DNA from: Candidatus Gastranaerophilales bacterium
GTDB taxonomy: Bacteria; Cyanobacteriota; Vampirovibrionia; Gastranaerophilales; Gastranaerophilaceae
Direction of reading: 5' to 3'
Length of the DNA stretch: 43,310 nt
Assembly: GCA_944323945.1 (NCBI GenBank)
Contig: CALUUL010000011.1
Span: forward strand, 1 to 43,310
This document shows positions 38,771 through 43,310 of this stretch, piece by piece (the first letter of the stretch is position 1; each line of letters starts with the position of its first letter). A program made the translations under genes and the position numbers. The notes under the pieces are model-generated. The model worked only from the letters and a program-made list of their open reading frames with translations. It was not told the origin of the DNA and made no database searches.

Positions 38771-39566
38771 TTTGTTCTCCTTTTTTTCGGCTATTTGCCA
38801 AATCTTTAATTTTTTGAATTATTGTGTTGCAATCTTCGGCTTTGCAGTCTTGTATTTTTAAATACCCCATTTCATTGAGTATTTTATCGAGGTCGCTCTT
38901 TACAAGTTCCAAAGCACCAAGTGTTGCATAAATAGTTTTAATGTTTTCTTTTGTCAACTTGTTGACTTTTGTGGTTTTATCGACCTTTAATTTTTGTATA
39001 GTTTCGTCATCTTCCAAGTCTTGTGTAAATATGTCGCTCACTCCACTCACTCCAATGATTGCATCCATAAAGGCCCTTTTCTTGCTCATTTTCATAATCG
39101 TATTTGCCAAACTATCTGGGCTTTCGCCCTTTTGATATTGCGACACCCATTTTCTTTCTTCTGAGTTTCCAGCACCAACACCTTCGGCAACTTTTTTATC
39201 GCCATACCAAAGTTCGCAACTCCACTCCCAAGAATAATAATTCCTAATTGTTTCAACTATTTGATATTTTTTCGCCGTGTCGTTCCAAACCTTATCCTCT
39301 CTCTTTTGATTTGGTATAAACTCTCTATGCAATAATTTGTATTGTGGTGTAAGACCTAAATACATTTGTATCTTTTCGCCACCAGCCTTAAACAAACTTG
39401 GCTTATCAACTTTTGGTATGTTACCAAAATCAACACCATCTTTAAGGTCATTTCTCAAAAATTCCTTAAATTCATTAAATGCTTTTGATTTCTCAATCAA
39501 TGAGTTCGATGTAGCCTGTTCAATAAGTGAAGTGCTATTTACAACCTCTAACTGATTTTCATTCAT
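38763..39566 (-). CDS. Probable recombination protein (annealing-type)
   Basis: 267 residues. Signature segments LRNDLKDGVDFGNIPKVDKP, LFKAGGEKIQMYLGLTP, and SLANTIMKMSKKRAFMDAII with VSDIFTQDLEDDE are typical of a frequent but poorly named phage protein family that sits with RecB-like nucleases and SSB. By context it may be a strand-annealing recombinase. The C-terminal ~65 residues are helical and charged. GGAGATAAAAAGAT precedes the ATG. The exact activity is unproven. Confidence 0.6.
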   Translation of the reverse strand: MNENQLEVVNSTSLIEQATSNSLIEKSKAFNEFKEFLRNDLKDGVDFGNIPKVDKPSLFKAGGEKIQMYLGLTPQYKLLHREFIPNQKREDKVWNDTAKKYQIVETIRNYYSWEWSCELWYGDKKVAEGVGAGNSEERKWVSQYQKGESPDSLANTIMKMSKKRAFMDAIIGVSGVSDIFTQDLEDDETIQKLKVDKTTKVNKLTKENIKTIYATLGALELVKSDLDKILNEMGYLKIQDCKAEDCNTIIQKIKDLANSRKKGEQND

Positions 39567-40183
39567 ATCTTTTTATCTCCTTTTATTTCGTTATAAATTT
39601 CAATCCATTTAAAAGCCAAATCTTCATCAATATCAAAAGGCAACAGCCTATATAACTTTCCATTCTTTTTATCTTTATGTGCAAGGTCAAGAATGTAAAG
39701 TTTTTTTACTTTTCTTTCATGTGTATTGTTCCAATTTAATCTATATATGTTTAATTGAATTGAATTTCGTAATGTTCCAATAGTGCTTGTCGATTTCTTA
39801 TCGATTATTGCAAGTTCTCCATTTATTTCTTTTACAAGGTCTATTGTTCCTGCCACACCAGTTTCTTCACAATAAGTTTGGCATTCGCTTTCCATTGGTA
39901 AACTAGGATAATCTTCACAAAATTGAATATATGCTTGAACATATGGAAATATGTCTTGATTTACATAAAGCCATTCATCATCTATTTCAAGCAAGCCATA
40001 ATCATATGCCTCAGTTTCTTCGTGTATTCTAGTTCCTCGCTCGCCAGCCTTTGCTAAATTTTGTGGCGGAATACCGTCAAGAGCAATGGCGTCAATGGTT
40101 TTGAGAATGTCGCTTACGCAAGGCTTTTTTTCTCCACGATAAAAATATTCGTGTCGTTCTTCATCAAAATATAAGCCTTTCAT
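39563..40183 (-). CDS. PD-(D/E)XK nuclease (RecB/Cas4-like)
   Basis: 206 residues. Motifs: GTRIHEETE (His54), GVAGTIDLV (Asp115), AIIDKKS (Asp128, Lys130) and QLNIYRL (Gln143, Tyr147), the RecB-family nuclease set. No Cys cluster of Cas4 is seen. Role: DNA end processing together with the annealing-type protein. The start overlaps the previous stop (ATGA), with GGTGGAAA upstream. Confidence 0.85.
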   Translation of the reverse strand: MKGLYFDEERHEYFYRGEKKPCVSDILKTIDAIALDGIPPQNLAKAGERGTRIHEETEAYDYGLLEIDDEWLYVNQDIFPYVQAYIQFCEDYPSLPMESECQTYCEETGVAGTIDLVKEINGELAIIDKKSTSTIGTLRNSIQLNIYRLNWNNTHERKVKKLYILDLAHKDKKNGKLYRLLPFDIDEDLAFKWIEIYNEIKGDKKI

Positions 40184-40317
40184 TTTCCACCTTTAATTTT
40201 TAGCAGCAATGTTTTTAATAAAATTTCTTTATCAACTATTGCTTTTTGTTGTGTTGCCCAATCTATTGCGCCATCAAGGCACTCACTTAGTATTTGCAAA
40301 TGTTCAATATCTCTCAT
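40180..40317 (-). CDS. Small early helical protein
   Basis: 45 residues: MRDIEHLQILSECLDGAIDW, basic C-terminus (LKTLLLKIKGGK). The start overlaps the previous stop (ATGA), and AAAGGAGATAAA lies before it. Unassigned. Confidence 0.6.
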   Translation of the reverse strand: MRDIEHLQILSECLDGAIDWATQQKAIVDKEILLKTLLLKIKGGK

Positions 40318-40490
40318 TTTATCTCCTTTGGCTTTCTGCCACATTTGCGTGGTTTCCACACTTTTAGTTCTTGGTCATCAAAACAAAGATATTTTTCGTC
40401 ATCATATAGCTCTGTCATTGTTCCTTTCAGCTGCCTATCTCTGATTTTACAAGCTTCTTTTCTTGACAAAGATACTAATCTTACAAGCAT
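40314..40490 (-). CDS. First early gene, small basic DNA-binding-like protein
   Basis: 58 residues: MLVRLVSLSRKEACKIRDRQ, then an acidic middle and a basic, Pro-rich end WKPRKCGRKPKEIK that resembles an AT-hook. AAAAAGGAGGTAATAAA precedes the ATG. As the first gene after the early promoter it may be a regulator. No clear family. Confidence 0.65.
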   Translation of the reverse strand: MLVRLVSLSRKEACKIRDRQLKGTMTELYDDEKYLCFDDQELKVWKPRKCGRKPKEIK

Positions 40491-40521
40491 TTTATTACCT
40501 CCTTTTTTATTTTATGACCAT

Positions 40522-40550
40522 ATAATAACACATATGCAAACATTTGTCAA
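40522..40550 (-). promoter_or_regulatory. Main early promoter (TTGACA-17-TATTAT)
   Basis: TTGACA at 40550-40545, a 17-base spacer and TATTAT at 40527-40522 on the minus strand. It lies between the terminator of the late operon and the first early gene. Confidence 0.85.
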
Positions 40551-40583
40551 ACAATTTTCAAAGCTTTTTCAAATATTTTTAAT

Positions 40584-40633
40584 AAAAAAAAGAGTGGGGC
40601 AACCACTCATAAAACTCAAACTTGCCCTACTCT
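40584..40633 (-). terminator. Late operon terminator with two alternative hairpins
   Basis: On the minus strand, GAGTGG (complement of 40608-40603) pairs with CCACTC (40597-40592) and is followed by eight T: a standard terminator. A longer pairing of 40591-40602 (AGAGTGGGGCAA) with 40622-40633 (TTGCCCTACTCT; one G-T) excludes it and would also function on plus. It ends the transcript carrying the tRNA and separates it from the early promoter. Confidence 0.8.
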
Positions 40634-40769
40634 GTTTTTGCATTATAATACTCATAGGCACAAATTATATTGTTTTTCTTGATGTTAAGATAAATTTCAT
40701 ATAAACTCCTTTTATCTAACATGCATATTATATCACTTTTATATAATATTGTCAATATACAAGTGATAT

Positions 40770-40844
40770 TGGAGGCACTGGTTGGAATTGAACCAACGAT
40801 GGAAGTTTTGCAGACTTCTTCCTTAACCACTTGGATACAGTGCC
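40770..40844 (-). tRNA. tRNA-Cys (anticodon GCA)
   Basis: 75 bases including the encoded CCA. Acceptor GGCACTG pairs with CAGTGCC, discriminator T as in tRNA-Cys. Anticodon stem GAAGT/ACTTC encloses CTGCAAA with GCA. T arm GTTGG TTCAATT CCAAC. The cloverleaf is complete. It is the last element of the late operon. Confidence 0.95.
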
Positions 40845-40856
40845 ATAAGAGTAGAA

Positions 40857-41225
40857 TTAATCTACTCTCTTCCAAACTGTGTCGCAAAGTTCGTGCCTGC
40901 AATCCCAAATATCATAAAGCACACCATTTTTTATAACTGTTAAATGTGACGGAACTCTTATCAAAAATGTGCCATAAGGGTGTTTATCAGCAAATTCTTC
41001 GACAGTCATATTATCACAATTAACTTCTTTGTATTTCAATACATTTGTGATGAAATTTGAGTAGCAAAACTTACAAAGTCTATCACAGTCATATAAGTCA
41101 GCAGTGAGCCATAATTTGTTAGCAATCTCATCATAAGGCAAATCACTTGCTAATGCTATTGCTCGTGTTACACAATCATTTTCTTTTATGCCACGAGGAT
41201 TAAGATTGTAGTAAACAAATCGCAT
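40857..41225 (-). CDS. Papain-like cysteine peptidase-type protein
   Basis: 122 residues. The catalytic-looking Cys18 lies in ENDCVTRAIALA at a helix start, and His94 (PSHLTVIKNGVLYDIWD) precedes a beta hairpin with Asp105/Asp108: the pattern of small papain-like or C39-like folds. This protein family (DCVxRAxA ... H..xxxxGxxYDxWD) is common in gut phages but not characterised. Possible roles: processing of virion proteins, or cell wall or host protein cleavage. It begins one base from the previous stop (TAATG). Confidence 0.6.
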   Translation of the reverse strand: MRFVYYNLNPRGIKENDCVTRAIALASDLPYDEIANKLWLTADLYDCDRLCKFCYSNFITNVLKYKEVNCDNMTVEEFADKHPYGTFLIRVPSHLTVIKNGVLYDIWDCRHELCDTVWKRVD

Positions 41226-41980
41226 TACATACCTTCAACAATATCATAATAGTATGCAGCGAGTTTTTCACCATATCTCAATGCTGTGTCAGGGTCTTCA
41301 AAGAAGTCTTTTGCAAGTTTCAAATAAATATCCATATTGGCAGTGCCAAGTGTTTTGCAATGGTCAGTATATTTCATTAAAACTACAACATAAAACTCCT
41401 CAAATGAGTATTTTTCAAACTTTATACCCATTTCATCAGCTCTTTTCCTTATGTTTTCTCTGCTTAAAAATTGTTTATCTTTTTCTTCAACATCACGCAT
41501 AAGTTTATCAGCCCACATTTGCAAATCTCTATCAGATAGATATTCGCCACCTTGTGAAGCATAATCCATCATATATGGTGGATAAGGCATATATCCGTAA
41601 TCTCTACCACGAGCATAGTCATTGCCATAGTTATAATCTCTGCCTCGACCTCTTGCGTAATCTTCGCCATAGTTATAGTCACGACCACGAGCATAATCTT
41701 CAGCACCACCATAATAACCATTAAATCTGCCCATTATTTCAATAGGTTCATAGTGTCCATCATATCCTCTGCCACGAGCATAATCTTCTTCTCGTTGGCT
41801 GTTAAGTCTTTGATTTTCGCTATCGCCATATCTATTAGGATAGTCATAAGCATAATCTCTGCCCATTCTTCTATCTCCCCTTGCTCTTCGACTTACAACA
41901 TAACCACCTTCTGAGCCATAAGGATTGCGACCATCAGTCATTCTTCTTCTCATAAGATAATCTCTCATCATATTACTCAT
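41225..41980 (-). CDS. Arg/Tyr/Gly-rich repeat protein, probable virion component
   Basis: 251 residues. The N-terminal ~155 are low-complexity, with repeats of DYARGRDYNYG and similar, basic and aromatic, probably disordered or RNA/DNA-binding. The C-terminal ~95 residues fold as helices (LQMWADKLMRDVEEKDKQFL, TDHCKTLGTANMDIYLKLAK). From memory, such proteins occur beside the Cys-rich virion protein in gut Clostridia phages. It overlaps the upstream gene by eight bases. Function unknown. Confidence 0.65.
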   Translation of the reverse strand: MSNMMRDYLMRRRMTDGRNPYGSEGGYVVSRRARGDRRMGRDYAYDYPNRYGDSENQRLNSQREEDYARGRGYDGHYEPIEIMGRFNGYYGGAEDYARGRDYNYGEDYARGRGRDYNYGNDYARGRDYGYMPYPPYMMDYASQGGEYLSDRDLQMWADKLMRDVEEKDKQFLSRENIRKRADEMGIKFEKYSFEEFYVVVLMKYTDHCKTLGTANMDIYLKLAKDFFEDPDTALRYGEKLAAYYYDIVEGM

Positions 41981-42479
41981 GGCTGATTACCTCCTTTGTT
42001 GTATTTGTAACAACACGAGTTGTCTTTGGTGCAGTGCTATTTTCTACTTCGGCAGAAAGTTGAACTGCTGCAGTTGCTGGTGTAGCAGTAGTTTGAACAG
42101 GCAAACTTTGAAGATTATTTGTTGGGCAACAAGAAAGTCCGCCTAATGACTTAAATACTCCGCCTGTTGAATTTGTTGATACTCTTGTAGAATATCTTGT
42201 TCTTGTTCTAATTTGACAGGCAGTAACTTGTGAACAATCACATCTAGTAAATGGATATACTGTTGTTGTTACTCCACCAATAGAGAAAGCAACAGGCATA
42301 TTGATTGTAGCAGTTGTAGGAATTGTTTGAGCAATCACAATGCAATATTTACAACCATCACCATAGGTTCTTGCTGGCAAATCAATAACAAGAGTATCTG
42401 TTCCATCAATTGTAATTACTGTAACACTTTGTGAAATAATTAAATTGTTACATAATTTACAAGAATTTTGACAATACAT
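41973..42479 (-). CDS. Cys-containing beta-rich virion-type protein
   Basis: 168 residues: MYCQNSCKLCNNLIISQSVT, a beta-rich core (GTDTLVIDLPARTYGDGCKY; PFTRCDCSQVTACQIRTRTR), and a Ser/Thr-rich linker to the end. About 12 Cys, some in pairs, hint at metal or disulfide structure. It lies in the distal late operon among virion-type proteins. No family is recognised. Confidence 0.65.
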   Translation of the reverse strand: MYCQNSCKLCNNLIISQSVTVITIDGTDTLVIDLPARTYGDGCKYCIVIAQTIPTTATINMPVAFSIGGVTTTVYPFTRCDCSQVTACQIRTRTRYSTRVSTNSTGGVFKSLGGLSCCPTNNLQSLPVQTTATPATAAVQLSAEVENSTAPKTTRVVTNTTKEVISHE

Positions 42480-42480
42480 A

Positions 42481-42726
42481 TTATTCTCCTTTTAATATTT
42501 TTAATATTTGTTCGAGTAAATGATTTTGATATTCTAACATGGCGTTTTGCTCATTAAATTGTTCATGCAAGTCATCAAGAATTTGTTTCGCTTGCTCTTG
42601 ATTGCTTTTGTTAATGTTGTTTTCGGCAGATTGTTGCCTATTTTCCATTAAGTTTTCATAACCAAGCAATATACTAATTAAATTAAGCAAATTTCCAAAA
42701 TTATCGTTAGAACCATCATTCATCAT
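42481..42726 (-). CDS. Small coiled-coil protein
   Basis: 81 residues: MMNDGSNDNFGNLLNLISIL, then a coiled coil (QAKQILDDLHEQFNEQNAML and HLLEQILKILKGE). It starts soon after a hairpin that ends the Cys-tail gene. Unassigned late protein. Confidence 0.6.
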   Translation of the reverse strand: MMNDGSNDNFGNLLNLISILLGYENLMENRQQSAENNINKSNQEQAKQILDDLHEQFNEQNAMLEYQNHLLEQILKILKGE

Positions 42727-42732
42727 TTATCT

Positions 42733-42772
42733 CCAAAATCAAATAAGGGCATTGAGAAAACCCAATACCCCT
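42733..42772 (-). terminator. Hairpin after Cys-tail protein gene
   Basis: AAGGGCATTG 42745-42754 and CAATACCCCT 42763-42772 form a 10-bp stem with two G-U pairs on the minus strand, followed by ATTTGATTTT. A weak or partial terminator. Confidence 0.6.
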
Positions 42773-42825
42773 ATCGAAGTTTATTAAATTTTCTCAACTA
42801 CATTTCAGTAGGAACATTTTTTTAA

Positions 42826-43310
42826 TTAGCAACAACTATTGCATCCACAGCTGTTGAAGCTTGATTGATAGCAACAGAATGGGTTTGGAACTATATAGCT
42901 AGGCGTTGGGTAGTCTCTTCCTAATCTTCTAATCAATTCTGCTTGGTTAGCATCCATAGTTGCTGTCAAGTAAGCGTTTTGATTTGCCTGTGATTGTGCA
43001 AGGTTCAAAGCATTTACTTGCTGTGTGAGTTCGGCAATTCTTTCGTTTTTAGCTTCAAGTTTGTTAGCAACAAGTTCATCGTGAATTGCTCGGTAGTTAG
43101 CATTTTGGTTGTCAATTATATCACGCGCAGAGTTGTGAATAGCATTAGTAATATCACAAGTATTCTTTGCCATATTATAATTTACACCATCTATACTGCG
43201 AGCCAAATCACAGCAACAGCCTGCTAACTGACTTTGAACAGCATTTGTGCTTGTTAAAATGCTTGTATTTACGCCATTAAACCCTTGACAAAGCGTTTGC
43301 TGAAGTCCAG
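42826..43310 (-). CDS. Cys-rich virion-type protein, C-terminal part (cut by window edge)
   Basis: The frame is open from the right edge: GLQQTLCQGFNGVNTSILTS, then a CCCD motif, a helical coiled coil (HDELVANKLEAKNERIAELT) and an end NPFCCYQSSFNSCGCNSCC. An internal TTG at 43206 is not a convincing start. This matches, in my memory, the C-terminal two thirds of gut Clostridia phage proteins whose N-terminus is MYQDD...GGDW, found here at 1-170. Joining the edges needs a gap of 2 modulo 3 bases, so some sequence is missing. Function unknown. Confidence 0.7.
   Translation of the reverse strand, partial: GLQQTLCQGFNGVNTSILTSTNAVQSQLAGCCCDLARSIDGVNYNMAKNTCDITNAIHNSARDIIDNQNANYRAIHDELVANKLEAKNERIAELTQQVNALNLAQSQANQNAYLTATMDANQAELIRRLGRDYPTPSYIVPNPFCCYQSSFNSCGCNSCC

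Noticed and set aside
40627..40908. Minus-strand open frame of 93 codons over the tRNA
   Set aside because: It spans the tRNA-Cys and the terminator and has no start signal.
41560..41800. Repeats of a short motif in DNA
   Set aside because: They encode DYARGR-type repeats in frame in the Arg/Tyr/Gly-rich protein.

Overview
The window is almost entirely one AT-rich siphovirus-type phage genome of a low-GC Gram-positive host, probably an uncultured gut Bacillota. Evidence: strong AGGAGG-type ribosome binding sites before most genes, consensus host-type promoters (TTGACA-17-TATAAT), the standard code with TGA as stop, and a structural set of the SPP1/HK97 kind. The left edge holds the first 56 codons, and the right edge the last ~160 codons, of what looks like one gene, so the source molecule is probably circular or circularly permuted and the window lacks only a short piece at the seam.

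Late operon (minus strand). It starts at a perfect promoter at 23356-23384 and runs leftwards: phage sigma factor, a small helix-turn-helix protein, terminase, zinc protein, portal, scaffold, capsid, connectors, major tail protein, a frameshifted tail chaperone pair, tape measure, a distal tail protein with sugar-binding repeats, baseplate/tail-associated protein, a propeller protein, a fibre, and a BspA-like leucine-rich-repeat protein. After an internal promoter (4337-4365) come membrane proteins, one holin-like and one AgrB-like, and small virion-type proteins. Across the seam the operon continues from 43310 down to 40857, and ends with a tRNA-Cys and a strong terminator near 40600.

Early operon (minus strand, about 40550 to 25808). 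It starts at a consensus promoter (40522-40550) with tiny genes, then a PD-(D/E)XK nuclease, a probable recombination protein, an SSB-like protein and a GIY-YIG nuclease. A terminator and a second promoter (37316-37343) precede many small unknown genes. Then comes replication: an initiator-like gene carrying iteron-like repeats, a DnaB-type helicase with an apparent class 3 intein in its Walker A motif, and a CHC2 zinc-domain primase fragment. The operon ends with a ribbon-helix-helix protein, an HNH-like protein, a small serine recombinase and a membrane-anchored protein.

Between the two operons is the regulatory centre. A GC-rich island of stacked hairpins (23441-23629) and an AT-rich stretch lie beside the only plus-strand operon (24017-25496). 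That operon has its own promoter and terminator and five small unknown genes. Most notable: the class 3 intein, the structured GC-rich island, a leader with mutually exclusive hairpins at 1122-1211, a tandem repeat whose fourth copy lies inside the recombinase gene, the plus-strand small-gene operon, and the AgrB-like membrane protein. No endolysin, large integrase or CI-type repressor was recognised.
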